NCBI GenBank assembly: GCA_029260985.1
Contig: JAJDCE010000071.1
Location: 1-24,706, forward strand
Source: Patescibacteria group bacterium
Lineage (GTDB): Bacteria > Patescibacteriota > Gracilibacteria > UM-FILTER-43-11
Length of the DNA: 24,706 nucleotides
Reading direction: 5' to 3'
Shown: positions 14,974-21,687 of the stretch, piece by piece
Layout of the letters: every line of letters begins with the position of its first letter
How positions within the stretch are numbered: the first letter of the stretch is position 1
Made by a program: the position numbers and the translations under genes
Notes under the pieces: model-generated
Told to the model about the DNA's origin: nothing
Database searches by the model: none
The model's input: the letters and a program-made list of their open reading frames with translations, nothing else

Positions 14974-15265
14974 ATTGAGCGAATTAATCAAAGTCAGGCT
15001 CGATACCCATTCTTTGGGCGAATCCGCAAAGAGTGCAGAGGTTTTATTTGGGGCGAATGAATTTTTGAAGGTTCAATTCGGGGGCGAGGAGGTAGGTGTA
15101 AAAGCGTATCGACTTGAGAGAGGGGCGCTCTATATTGCTTCTGAAAATTCGGTGTGGAGTCAGGAGTTTTTGGGCCGACGGGCTAAGCTTCTGAAGTACC
15201 TACAGGAAAAGTATGGAAAAAAACGCGTTCAAAGCGTTCGAATAAAATGTTTGACAATTAAATAG
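14966..15265 (+). CDS. DUF721 / DciA-like protein
   Basis: The 99-aa protein begins at ATG 14966, overlapping the glycosyltransferase stop. Its C-terminal part, GALYIASENSVWSQEFLGRRAKLLKYLQEKYGKKRVQSVRIK, has the DUF721 pattern: a small beta strand, W-x-x-E/L, and a helix followed by a v-x-x-I-R strand. DciA is the ancestral bacterial helicase loader, replaced by DnaC or DnaI in some lineages. The protein is short, and lacks the long N-terminus of many DciA proteins. I infer a role with the replicative helicase. An upstream in-frame ATG (14891) would read through the glycosyltransferase and is rejected. Confidence 0.7.
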   Translation: MDKLSELIKVRLDTHSLGESAKSAEVLFGANEFLKVQFGGEEVGVKAYRLERGALYIASENSVWSQEFLGRRAKLLKYLQEKYGKKRVQSVRIKCLTIK

Positions 15266-15279
15266 ACCTCTATTACACT
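15251..15279 (+). promoter_or_regulatory. rpsP promoter, inside the end of the DciA-like gene
   Basis: TTGACA (15251-15256), a 17-bp spacer and TACACT (15274-15279). The -35 lies in the last codons of the upstream gene, which stops at 15265. The start is near 15286, with about 34 nt of leader. Confidence 0.7.
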
Positions 15280-15319
15280 TCTGGTCGCTAACTTAAATCC
15301 TTAATCTCAGTAAACGCCT

Positions 15320-16036
15320 GTGCTTAAAATCAGACTCCAGCGTACCGGACGAAAGAACAGACCCTACTATCGCGTCGTGGTTGCCGAACATTCCGCTCCT
15401 ATAAAAGGGAGAATCATTGATAAACTTGGCTCTTATGACCCTCTGATAAAGCCATGGGGTTTTGAGGTTGATACCGATAAGGTTCTTGAGTGGATCAAAA
15501 AAGGGGCAAAGCCCAGCAATACGGTTGCCCGGCTTCTTAAGGCATCCGGTGTTAAGGATATGGAAGGGTTTATTATTGAGATGAAAGATAGGAAAAAGAA
15601 GAAAGAAGAAGAGAAAAAGCCAGAAGCATCCGCTGCTGCGCCTGCCGAAGGTGGTGAGGCTGCTGCGGAAACCTCTGCTGATAAGCCTAAAGAAGAGAAG
15701 CCTACTGAGGATGTGAAAGAAGAAACTCCAACTGAGGAAAAGTCTGCAGAAGAAGCAAAAGAAGAAACTCCTGTTGAAGAAAAAACTGATGAAACTCCCG
15801 TTGAGGAGTCAAAGGAAGAAGTGCAGGAAGAGGCCAAAGATGATACAAAGGAGGAGAAGGCAGAAGAGGCTGCTGCAGAAGAAGATGTGAAGGAAGGGGT
15901 TGATGAAACCAATGAAGAAAAGTCAGATGAAGAGGCAAAGGAGGAAGCTCCAGTGGAAGAGAAAAAGGAAGAGGAAGAACCTAAAAATGAACAAAAAGAA
16001 GAGACTCCTGAGGAAGTTGAAAAAGAGGAGAAATAG
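15320..16036 (+). CDS. rpsP: Ribosomal protein bS16 with long acidic tail
   Basis: The N-terminal part (residues 1 to about 92) is a full bS16 domain: LKIRLQRTGRKNRPYYRVVV, GRIIDKLGSYDP, then WIKKGAKPSNTVARLLKASG. Start is GTG at 15320. bS16 binds 16S rRNA and helps assemble the body of the 30S subunit. It is normally 80-100 aa, but this protein continues to 238. The tail of about 145 residues is made of Glu, Lys, Ala, Pro and Thr, with repeats such as KEETPTEE and ETPVEE. It should be disordered and strongly acidic. The reverse frame, a Ser-rich ORF, is a composition artefact. khpA follows 70 bp downstream; rimM and trmD, the usual neighbours, are absent here. Confidence 0.96.
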   Translation: MLKIRLQRTGRKNRPYYRVVVAEHSAPIKGRIIDKLGSYDPLIKPWGFEVDTDKVLEWIKKGAKPSNTVARLLKASGVKDMEGFIIEMKDRKKKKEEEKKPEASAAAPAEGGEAAAETSADKPKEEKPTEDVKEETPTEEKSAEEAKEETPVEEKTDETPVEESKEEVQEEAKDDTKEEKAEEAAAEEDVKEGVDETNEEKSDEEAKEEAPVEEKKEEEEPKNEQKEETPEEVEKEEK

Positions 16037-16043
16037 TTTCAGC

Positions 16044-16074
16044 TATAATTTCGACCCGATTTAATCGGGATCGA
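16044..16074 (+). repeat. CCCGAT palindrome in the khpA leader
   Basis: TCGACCCGAT (16051-16060) and ATCGGGATCGA (16064-16074) form a hairpin with a 3-nt loop. TATAAT (16044-16049) precedes it. The same CCCGAT...ATCGGG core recurs at 24337-24351. It could be a -10 followed by a start in the hairpin, but no -35 is seen. Confidence 0.45.
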
Positions 16075-16106
16075 GTTAAAAAATTTAAAACTTAAAATTT
16101 TCTACT

Positions 16107-16466
16107 ATGTCAGAAGAAACTGCTTCCACAGAAGATCAATCTGTTGGCCCTGACAAGGATTTTGTCGAATACGTTGTAAAATCCATTGTCAGTCAGCCAG
16201 AAAAAGTATCTGTTACTCGCTCTGTTGATTCTATGGGTGTTCTTTTAACCTTGCAGGTTTCAAAAGAAGATATGGGTAAAGTGATTGGTAAAAGTGGTCA
16301 AACCGCTAAGTCAGTCCGAATCCTACTTCGTGTAATTGGGGCAAAAACCAATACTCGTATTAATATGAAAATTGTTGAGCCAGAGGGGGGAGAGGTTAAA
16401 ATGGGTGAGCTGGACGACGAGACTGCGGAAAAGAGTGTTTTGGATGAGCCGGATCTTGAGATATAA
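16107..16466 (+). CDS. khpA: KH-domain RNA-binding protein KhpA
   Basis: The 119-aa protein contains one type II KH domain. DFVEYVVKSIVSQPEKVSV is the family's start, followed by a VDSMGVLLTLQVSKEDMGKVIGKSGQTAKSVR block in which IGKSG (60-64) is the RNA-binding GxxG loop. KhpA binds RNA, often with KhpB, and influences cell division and translation in Gram-positive bacteria. The location after rpsP is conserved in many bacteria. Compared with typical KhpA (about 75-80 aa) it has an acidic N-terminal extension of about 17 residues and an acidic C-terminal tail of about 25 (EVKMGELDDETAEKSVLDEP). No Shine-Dalgarno site is seen. Confidence 0.93.
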   Translation: MSEETASTEDQSVGPDKDFVEYVVKSIVSQPEKVSVTRSVDSMGVLLTLQVSKEDMGKVIGKSGQTAKSVRILLRVIGAKTNTRINMKIVEPEGGEVKMGELDDETAEKSVLDEPDLEI

Positions 16467-16473
16467 TCAATAA

Positions 16474-16567
16474 GGATTTAGAATTAAGAATTAGGGATTA
16501 AGCTTGCTTATCAGATGGATAGGCTGGCTCCTGAGTTCAGAGTCCTGAATCCCTTTTTAATTTTTTA
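16474..16567 (+). repeat. Heptad-repeat hairpin, possible terminator after khpA
   Basis: Exact 7-bp units GGATTTA, GAATTAA, GAATTAG and GGATTAA (16474-16501) face CTGAGTT, CAGAGTC and CTGAATC (16531-16551). GGGATT/AATCCC can pair, and the right arm runs into CCTTTTTAATTTTTT. It may end khpA transcription. Confidence 0.5.
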
Positions 16568-16592
16568 GATTGAGTGTATGGAAGGAGGACTT

Positions 16593-16958
16593 ATGGTAAC
16601 CAGTGAGTTTAATATCGTTGACTTGATGAATTTGGGTGTTGCGATTGCTATTATTATGGCGGGAACTCTTTCTGTTTTCTATATTTTCTTTGGTGGTATT
16701 TCCTTTATTCTTTCCGGAGGTCAGGAGGATAAGATCAAACAAGCGGTTCATACAATCCGCTACGCGATCATTGGACTTATTGTAACGATCTTTTCTGTTA
16801 CGATCATTAAGGTGCTCGGGCTTGTGTTTGGCTTTGATCTTCTATCTCTCATTACCTGGGATCGAATTTCAGTTCTGATGAATGGTTTGATCAATAAAAT
16901 CGCGAGTGGCGGGACAGGTCAAAATCTCCCTGGTAGTGGAATAGGGACACTTCGCTGA
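16593..16958 (+). CDS. Pilin-like (TrbC/VirB2-type) membrane protein
   Basis: The 121-aa protein has two strong membrane helices, about residues 12-40 (LMNLGVAIAIIMAGTLSVFYI, GGISFILSGG) and 54-80 (TIRYAIIGLIVTIFSVTIIKVLG). They are joined by the polar turn GGQEDKIKQAVH, followed by a Gly-rich C-terminus. This pattern is frequent in Patescibacteria and resembles T4SS pilins, but function is inferred. I chose ATG 16593 because AAGGAGG lies 4 nt upstream, one of very few Shine-Dalgarno sites in the window. ATG 16578 would place that site inside the gene. The stop is TGA. Confidence 0.75.
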   Translation: MVTSEFNIVDLMNLGVAIAIIMAGTLSVFYIFFGGISFILSGGQEDKIKQAVHTIRYAIIGLIVTIFSVTIIKVLGLVFGFDLLSLITWDRISVLMNGLINKIASGGTGQNLPGSGIGTLR

Positions 16959-16960
16959 TT

Positions 16961-17049
16961 CCTATTGCTTTCCGATTGACAGCCGATTGTTTGCCAATTG
17001 TCTGACGATTGGATTTTCTATTGGATTACGATGGGCTGGCAATTGGAGC
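16961..17049. repeat. Degenerate 11-bp tandem repeat, array A
   Basis: The whole gap between two convergent genes is made of units such as CCTATTGCTTT, CCGATTGACAG, CCGATTGTTTG, CCAATTGTCTG and ACGATTGGATT. The ATTG cores start at 16964, 16975, 16986, 16997, 17008, 17020, 17031 (as ATGG) and 17042. All steps are 11 bp except one of 12. Confidence 0.75.
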
Positions 17050-17050
17050 A

Positions 17051-17665
17051 TTATTCCATTTCCATGGCGGCGACTTGGATGTTTTTCCAGTCGTATGGGA
17101 ATCGGAAGGATTCTATGGCTCTTATGAGTGTGGCAAAAAGACTCCAAGGGCTGTCAGTGAGGTAAACAAATGAGTTTCCCCTTTCTAAGTTTGGGTTGTA
17201 GTCTTCGGTAAAATCTTGTGGTGGAGTGATAGGGACTACTCCGTATCTCATCGCGATTTCCTCTTCCTCAAGACATTCTTTGCTGTGAGCTGGGATTAAA
17301 ATTATGTCTGCTGCCGCGTAAATTTTCCGCTTTTCATCCTCAGCGCTATCTGTGATGGCGAATTTGGTTTTGTTTTCCTCAGCTAAATCAGTGAAGTACT
17401 TTTGGTATTTTTCGGTTCCGATGCTGGTTAAGACAATCTCAACGGGCTGTTCCAGGATTCCGTTCATGATGTCCTGAATCATATCCAGGTTGTTTTGATC
17501 GGTGAGAGGAAAAGTGACGCAGATCAGAGGTATTTTTTTATCAAAAACAAGTCCGACTTCATTGCAGAAAGCTTCTTTATTGCTGATTTTATTGGCAATT
17601 GTTTTCTTGCTGAATTTCTGATGAATTTTGTTGTCGTAAGCCGGGTTGAACTTGTTGTCAGACAT
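17051..17665 (-). CDS. Lone C-terminal domain of a GT5 (glycogen/starch synthase) glycosyltransferase
   Basis: The 204-aa protein matches only the C-terminal half of glycogen synthase. KFNPAYDNKI resembles the linker (INPxxDxxI). NKISNKEAFCNEVGL, PLICVTFPLTDQNNLDMI (SRLTxQKGxDL in the family) and IPAHSKECLEEEEIAMRYGVVPI follow the donor-binding domain and its EX7E region. The N-terminal acceptor domain with KVGGL is absent, and the Arg of SRLT is replaced by Pro. Catalysis by the usual mechanism is doubtful. A regulatory or partner-dependent role, or a decaying gene, are options. Start 17665 is chosen because a promoter covers 17691-17719; the longer in-frame start at 17719 is rejected. Confidence 0.75.
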   Translation of the reverse strand: MSDNKFNPAYDNKIHQKFSKKTIANKISNKEAFCNEVGLVFDKKIPLICVTFPLTDQNNLDMIQDIMNGILEQPVEIVLTSIGTEKYQKYFTDLAEENKTKFAITDSAEDEKRKIYAAADIILIPAHSKECLEEEEIAMRYGVVPITPPQDFTEDYNPNLERGNSFVYLTDSPWSLFATLIRAIESFRFPYDWKNIQVAAMEME

Positions 17666-17690
17666 AAATTTGTTTCTAGGATATCTAGCT

Positions 17691-17719
17691 ATTATAGCAT
17701 TTTTACCTCCTAAAATCAA
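17691..17719 (-). promoter_or_regulatory. Promoter of the GT5-like gene
   Basis: On the minus strand TTGATT (17719-17714), a 17-bp spacer and TATAAT (17696-17691), with TGC before the -10. The start near 17684 leaves about 19 nt before ATG 17665, which supports that start codon. Confidence 0.7.
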
Positions 17720-17728
17720 TCATTTTGT

Positions 17729-17808
17729 AGTCTCAAGTGCACTTCGGCTTTGCTCAGAGCTTCTGGCGAGTGCAAGCCTGCCTGCCGGCAGGCAGGTCTC
17801 AAGTGGTC
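17729..17808. repeat. AGTCTCA element with 20-bp perfect palindrome
   Basis: AGTCTCA at 17729 and GTCTCAAGTGG near 17797 flank a block with CTCAGAGC and TGGCGAGTGC, homologous to 13714-13780. Inside is the perfect 20-bp palindrome CCTGCCTGCCGGCAGGCAGG (17777-17796). It is much richer in GC than its surroundings. Confidence 0.75.
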
Positions 17809-17869
17809 AATTTGGAGATTGTGATTTTGAGCATTAACCTTTAGAATTGCTGTGTTAATTTGACGACAT

Positions 17870-18808
17870 ATGAATGTAGAAATACACAAAAAATCAGGGG
17901 AGAAGCGATTGGTGGTGATTGATGGGAATCATTTGATTCACCGAGCGTTTTATGCGATTCAGAATCCTCTTATGACTTCTACCGGGGAGCAAACCAATGC
18001 GATTTATGGTTTTGCGAGTATGCTTCTGAATATTCTCGAAGCTGAAGAGCCGGATTATATTGCGATGACTTTTGATGAGAAGGCTCCTACCTTTCGGCAC
18101 GATAAACATGAGGAATACAAGGCAACCCGTAAAAAAGCTCCGGACGAGCTGTACGCGCAAATTCCCCGAATTCGGGAAATGATTAAATGTTTTAAAATGC
18201 CGACTTTTTCTAAGGAAGGTTATGAGGCGGATGATATGATGGGGACTTTGGCTAAGAAGGCTCAACAAGAGGGGATTATTACGCATATCGTAACGGGTGA
18301 TATGGATTTGCTTCAACTGGTTAATCATAAGATCTTGGTTGTTTTTCCTCATAAGGGTTATCGGGAGCCAAAGTTTTATGATGCTGATGGTGTATATGAA
18401 AAATATAGTATCCATCCAGACCAGGTGGTCGATTATAAAGCATTAGTTGGGGATACTTCGGATAATATTAAAGGAGTTGATGGTATAGGGCCTAAAGGCG
18501 CATCTGAGCTTCTTGGGAAATACAAAACCCTTGATGGGATCTATGAGCATTTGGATGAGATATCCGAAAATCACCGTCAGAAGCTTGAGAGGGATAAAGA
18601 GACAGCTTATTTTGCTCACGATTTGGCCCGTATTCGAACGGACGTGGAATGTGAGTTTGTACACAAAGACGCAGAGCCTTCTAATCTTGATTATTTGGGG
18701 CTTATGAAGTTCTTTGAGGAGATGGAGATGCGAAGTCTCCAAAGACGGCTTACGAAGATGCTGCCAGCGGATAAACTACAGCCTGAGGAGCAGATGGCGA
18801 TGTTTTGA
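17870..18808 (+). CDS. Stand-alone 5'-3' exonuclease (Pol I-type PIN/FEN domain)
   Basis: The 312-aa protein is the 5' nuclease domain found at the N-terminus of DNA polymerase I, here as a separate protein. Metal-binding acidic residues are D18 (VIDGNHL), D69 (TFDEKAPTFRHD), E119/D121/D122 (GYEADDMMGTL), D144/D146 (TGDMDLLQL) and D195/D198 (GDTSDNI). The helix-hairpin-helix GVDGIGPKGASELL (202-215) follows. It should remove RNA primers and 5' flaps. The C-terminal QMAMF resembles a sliding-clamp binding motif. There is no polymerase domain downstream. Stop is TGA. No Shine-Dalgarno site is seen. Confidence 0.93.
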   Translation: MNVEIHKKSGEKRLVVIDGNHLIHRAFYAIQNPLMTSTGEQTNAIYGFASMLLNILEAEEPDYIAMTFDEKAPTFRHDKHEEYKATRKKAPDELYAQIPRIREMIKCFKMPTFSKEGYEADDMMGTLAKKAQQEGIITHIVTGDMDLLQLVNHKILVVFPHKGYREPKFYDADGVYEKYSIHPDQVVDYKALVGDTSDNIKGVDGIGPKGASELLGKYKTLDGIYEHLDEISENHRQKLERDKETAYFAHDLARIRTDVECEFVHKDAEPSNLDYLGLMKFFEEMEMRSLQRRLTKMLPADKLQPEEQMAMF

Positions 18809-18844
18809 ATAACAAAATAGCTATGTAACGATGGGCAATAATGA

Positions 18845-18873
18845 TTGACTATTCAAAGGTCAAATGTTTTAAT
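18845..18873 (+). promoter_or_regulatory. Promoter of the HD-domain gene
   Basis: TTGACT (18845-18850), a 17-bp spacer and TTTAAT (18868-18873). The start is near 18880, with about 23 nt of leader. Confidence 0.65.
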
Positions 18874-18902
18874 TTACTGCCAAATTAATTATTCAATAAG
18901 CC

Positions 18903-19676
18903 ATGAGAGCGTTACGATCTGCTGAGCAATATGAAATGACTGGAGAAGAAGAGCGGAATGTTCAGCGATTTCTTGAGGAGCTTAAAGGCGCTGTTCTTCC
19001 TGAGCGTTATCCTGTTTTTGAGACGCTTATAAAACATTTATGTGTCGTTCAGGATCCTTATAATAAGGAGTATCCACATATAGACAATGTAATACATGGA
19101 ATCGAGGTGGCACGTTTATGTATGATGAAAAGGCCTGAATTATCTGAGGTTCTTTTACTTGGGGCTATTGGGCACGACTGGGATAGAGCTTGTGGTGAAA
19201 GGCGTATCAAATCAGCTGATTATCCGAATACCGAAGAGGGCTATAGGCAATATAAAGAAAAGCATGCCCGAAATAGCGCGGATCTATTTTGTGCTGAACT
19301 GCGAGGAGGATTTGATGATGAATTGATTGCGGGGGTTTATGATATGATTCTTAATCATGAGATTGGTGGTGAGGGAGAAGCGGGTGTGCTTGATTTTGCT
19401 GATGGAATGAATTTTTTTACTCATAGCGCAACTGACTATTTCAGGCACAGGAGAATGTATGCGGGTGAAAATGGAAATGGGCTGAGTCCTGAACAGCTAG
19501 AAGAAGAAAGAAAAAAAGGATTCGCAACGAAAGTAATATTCATGACAGATACAATGAGCGCTGAGGAGTTGGATTTTTTAAGGGCGTATGTTCAGAAAAA
19601 TAGAGATAGATTAACTAGTGTTGTAAGAGAAGAGTTAGCTGATTTATTAGGTTGTGATATAAGTATGTCCGATTAA
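18903..19676 (+). CDS. HD-domain metal-dependent phosphohydrolase-like protein
   Basis: The 257-aa protein carries the HD superfamily pattern: His65 in DNVIHGIEVARL, the HD pair His91-Asp92 in AIGHDWDRA, His121 in KEKHARNSADLF, His152 in ILNHEIGGEGE and Asp164/Asp167 in LDFADGMNFF. These are likely metal ligands, so the site appears intact. Substrates in this superfamily range from nucleotides to cyclic dinucleotides and cannot be told here. The insertion ERRIKSADYPNTEEGYRQY after the HD pair is typical of an open active site. It has its own promoter and stands upstream of two small orphan genes. Confidence 0.8.
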   Translation: MRALRSAEQYEMTGEEERNVQRFLEELKGAVLPERYPVFETLIKHLCVVQDPYNKEYPHIDNVIHGIEVARLCMMKRPELSEVLLLGAIGHDWDRACGERRIKSADYPNTEEGYRQYKEKHARNSADLFCAELRGGFDDELIAGVYDMILNHEIGGEGEAGVLDFADGMNFFTHSATDYFRHRRMYAGENGNGLSPEQLEEERKKGFATKVIFMTDTMSAEELDFLRAYVQKNRDRLTSVVREELADLLGCDISMSD

Positions 19677-19738
19677 TTTCCCCTATGTCTGTAATTAACC
19701 TGTCTGAAATATACCGCGAGAAACATAGCCTCTCTCTT

Positions 19739-19744
19739 TATAAT
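19739..19744 (+). promoter_or_regulatory. -10 box of the 148-aa gene
   Basis: A perfect TATAAT (19739-19744) lies 56 bp before ATG 19800. No good -35 is seen at 17 bp, so this is only a candidate promoter. The start would be near 19751. Confidence 0.4.
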
Positions 19745-19799
19745 AGACTCAGGGAATTATTCAATTTGGACTTATTACGAGGCAAGCTCCATTTTTGCA

Positions 19800-20246
19800 A
19801 TGGAGGAGTATTTTAAAAGAAATCTGCCTGAAAAAAAGTGTGCATATTTATGCCAAAAGGCCGCATATGTACTTCTTAGAGATGTGGAGATTGCGAGAGA
19901 CCCAAATGATCAATTTGATGAAAATGATCCTGCATACCTTTCTGCTTTGGATGAGGTGAAGGATTTTCCATACTTCTTAATACAGGATGCTACCCGAAGA
20001 CGGCTTGCCGCGTGGATGGCAGGTGGATCTGTGGACTTTGCAACAGAAAAGCAAAAATGGGGTTTTAATGATGATGAATTCATCTCAGTTCCAAAGGTTT
20101 TTTTACGATACAGGCACTTTGAGGACGGGGGATTGTTAGATTTAAAGCATATTGGAGAGATAAATGATTTGCAGGCTGATAGTTTTAGGGTCAGAATGGC
20201 AAAGCTTTTATCCGTATCTCCTGAGCTGGCTCCGGATTCCGTGTGA
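19800..20246 (+). CDS. 148-aa cytosolic protein, unknown function
   Basis: The protein starts MEEYFKRNLPEKKCAYLCQK and is mostly helical and charged. It has an acidic stretch (RDPNDQFDENDPAYLSALDEVKD), an aromatic-rich middle (FPYFLIQDATRRRLAAWMAGG) and a basic-acidic end. I recognise no domain. The frame stays open upstream of ATG 19800 back to a TAA near 19692, without another ATG, so the annotated start is the best one. It lies between the HD gene and the 95-aa gene. Its stop (TGA) is 4 bp before the next promoter. Confidence 0.6.
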   Translation: MEEYFKRNLPEKKCAYLCQKAAYVLLRDVEIARDPNDQFDENDPAYLSALDEVKDFPYFLIQDATRRRLAAWMAGGSVDFATEKQKWGFNDDEFISVPKVFLRYRHFEDGGLLDLKHIGEINDLQADSFRVRMAKLLSVSPELAPDSV

Positions 20247-20250
20247 TGAG

Positions 20251-20279
20251 TTGACGGGGTGTTTGTATGTGTATATAAT
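20251..20279 (+). promoter_or_regulatory. Strong promoter of the 95-aa gene
   Basis: TTGACG (20251-20256), a 17-bp spacer and TATAAT (20274-20279), matching the consensus at 11 of 12 positions. The start near 20286 leaves a 17-nt leader with no Shine-Dalgarno site. Confidence 0.8.
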
Positions 20280-20302
20280 CATCTCCTTTTAGTTGAAAAT
20301 AT

Positions 20303-20590
20303 ATGAGTCCTTCGGCAGATAAGCCAAAACACAATTGGGAGTCAGATGTTAATAGGATTGTAGGATCTCTGAATGCATTATGTGGAGGCAGGATGAGACC
20401 CGGGCAAGCATGGGATGTTAAAATTGAGATGCTTACTGAATTGGTGGTGCCTGCACGATGGAGGATTTCGGTTGCGCTTCTTGGGTCTGATAATGAGATA
20501 GAGCAGGGGCCGGTGAGTGTGGAAAAAAATAGCACAGGCGGCTGCCCGTTTACCGCGTATGATGTGTCAGATCATTTTTTTAAGAAATAA
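20303..20590 (+). CDS. 95-aa protein, unknown function
   Basis: The small soluble protein reads SADKPKHNWESDVNRIVGSLNAL, then CGGRMRPGQAWDVKIEMLTEL, VPARWRISVALLGSD and KNSTGGCPFTAYDVSDHFFKK. It may fold as a helix plus beta strands. I recognise no family. The strong promoter directly upstream is the best evidence that it is a real, expressed gene. Two cysteines (CGGR and GGCP) are spaced too far apart for a simple zinc ribbon. Confidence 0.6.
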   Translation: MSPSADKPKHNWESDVNRIVGSLNALCGGRMRPGQAWDVKIEMLTELVVPARWRISVALLGSDNEIEQGPVSVEKNSTGGCPFTAYDVSDHFFKK

Positions 20591-20637
20591 ATTATTAAGC
20601 CTGCAATAGTGGCTGGTATTCAGTGAATTATTGTTTT

Positions 20638-20646
20638 TGGTATAAT
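20638..20646 (+). promoter_or_regulatory. Extended -10 promoter of ybeY
   Basis: TGGTATAAT (20638-20646) is an extended -10 without a recognisable -35, preceded by a T run as at 24391-24403. The start near 20653 lies before ATG 20680 and after ATG 20623, which rejects the longer start. Confidence 0.6.
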
Positions 20647-20679
20647 GAAGTTGTTTTTATTAATAACGAGGTAACGAAT

Positions 20680-21099
20680 ATGGATATACAATTCATAAAC
20701 ACCAAAGAGTGGATGGTTGATGGGGAGGTATTTACTCCTTATATAGTACGGGCGGCATCTGAACTGCCTGGTAAGGAAGGGGATTTGAATGTGGTTTTTG
20801 TGGATGATCAGGAGATTCAGCGGCTTAACAAGGATTATCGAAAAAAAGATTCACCTACTGATGTACTTTCGTTTTCTTATTTAGAGTCCGTTGATTTTAA
20901 AGAGACTGGGTTAATTGGGGAGATCTATATAAGTGTAGAGACAGCTAAACGGCAGGCTGAAGAGATTGGATGGAGCCTTGATCAGGAGCTTATTAAGCTT
21001 TTTGTGCACGGTCTGGTTCATATATATGGGTATGATCATGAGACGGATGAGGGGTATGAGGAGATGTCGGCTTTGGAGAGGAGAATAATTGAGGGGTAG
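20680..21099 (+). CDS. ybeY: YbeY endoribonuclease / rRNA maturation factor
   Basis: The 139-aa protein has the diagnostic zinc site HGLVHIYGYDH (His110, His114, His120), the conserved RLNKDYRKKDSPTDVLSFSY block and GLIGEIYIS. YbeY is a single-strand endoribonuclease needed for 16S 3'-end maturation and ribosome quality control. Start 20680 is preceded by GAGG 9 nt upstream and by the extended -10 promoter; the in-frame ATG at 20623 lies upstream of the promoter's start. It is a single-gene unit, followed by a palindromic element. Confidence 0.95.
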   Translation: MDIQFINTKEWMVDGEVFTPYIVRAASELPGKEGDLNVVFVDDQEIQRLNKDYRKKDSPTDVLSFSYLESVDFKETGLIGEIYISVETAKRQAEEIGWSLDQELIKLFVHGLVHIYGYDHETDEGYEEMSALERRIIEG

Positions 21100-21112
21100 G
21101 CATATCCTAATT

Positions 21113-21186
21113 GTCATTCTGAATTTAATTCAGAATCCTACATCATTTAATCTGACTTAGGATCCCGGATCGAGTCCGGGATGACG
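21113..21186. repeat. Composite palindromic intergenic element
   Basis: ATTCTGAATT (21116-21125) pairs with AATTCAGAAT (21127-21136) and ATCCCGGA (21162-21169) with TCCGGGAT (21175-21182). The outer GTCAT (about 21113) and ATGAC (to 21185) can also pair. Elements reading GTCATTCTGAA...CCGGGATGAC are widespread in unrelated bacterial genomes. Confidence 0.75.
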
Positions 21187-21189
21187 TAT

Positions 21190-21687
21190 GGTGAATAAAT
21201 TAATTGTTCATCTGTTTTTGGCTTATATAAAAGGTTTATTTATCATTCATATCTAATTTGTTTACTAATTTTTAGATGATGATCTAGTCATTAAATCTAT
21301 TTTTCACCTTATTTAAGCCATTTCTTCACTATTTATTATTCTTGTTCACATTATTTACCCTCTGAAAAATAGTATGAGTAAATAATTTGTTCAATATTTT
21401 GGCCTATATTGCCTTGTTTCGTTAAATTTAGCCTATTTTTATATAAATTTTTTGTTCAAGGGTTTATATTTTACTTAAGCCATATAAATTGAGTACAAAA
21501 ATTGAACTCTCGTTCTTTCTGTAGGTTATTTTATAAAAAAGGTTTGCCAGTAAAAATATAGTGATGTAGACTGCGTATGTTTTGAAGTTAGCATGTAAAT
21601 GATTTATTGAATTTCAGCGTATTTTTGTTTTGATGACTAGCGAAACCTAGGATCAAAAAAATTGTACATAACCTTTAATATCGCAAT
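21190..21687 (+). promoter_or_regulatory. AT-rich non-coding region upstream of ftsA
   Basis: No ORF of 60 codons or more lies here on either strand. TTGTTCA recurs at 21204, 21342, 21387 and 21452, and TTGTTTA at 21258. Motifs like GGCTTATAT (21220), GCCTATATTGCC (21402), GCCTATTTTTATAT (21431) and GCCATATAAA (21479) follow some of them. I cannot place a single clear ftsA promoter; TTTAAT at 21674-21679 would imply a nearly leaderless mRNA. Confidence 0.4.

Noticed and set aside
15433..15912. 159-codon Ser-rich minus-strand ORF
   Set aside because: It is the reverse frame of the Glu-rich bS16 tail (GAA/GAG codons read as Ser/Phe codons).
16961..17049. CRISPR array
   Set aside because: The units are 11 bp, degenerate and without spacers; no cas genes are present.
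17666..17719. Longer start for the GT5-like gene
   Set aside because: It would overlap the TTGATT-17-TATAAT promoter of the same gene.
16956..18808. UGA recoded as glycine, as in some Patescibacteria
   Set aside because: TGA ends the pilin-like protein, the exonuclease and the 148-aa protein at sensible positions, and no conserved Gly falls on an in-frame TGA.
21190..21687. Replication origin
   Set aside because: AT-rich, but I found no cluster of TTATNCACA-type DnaA boxes and no dnaA or dnaN nearby.
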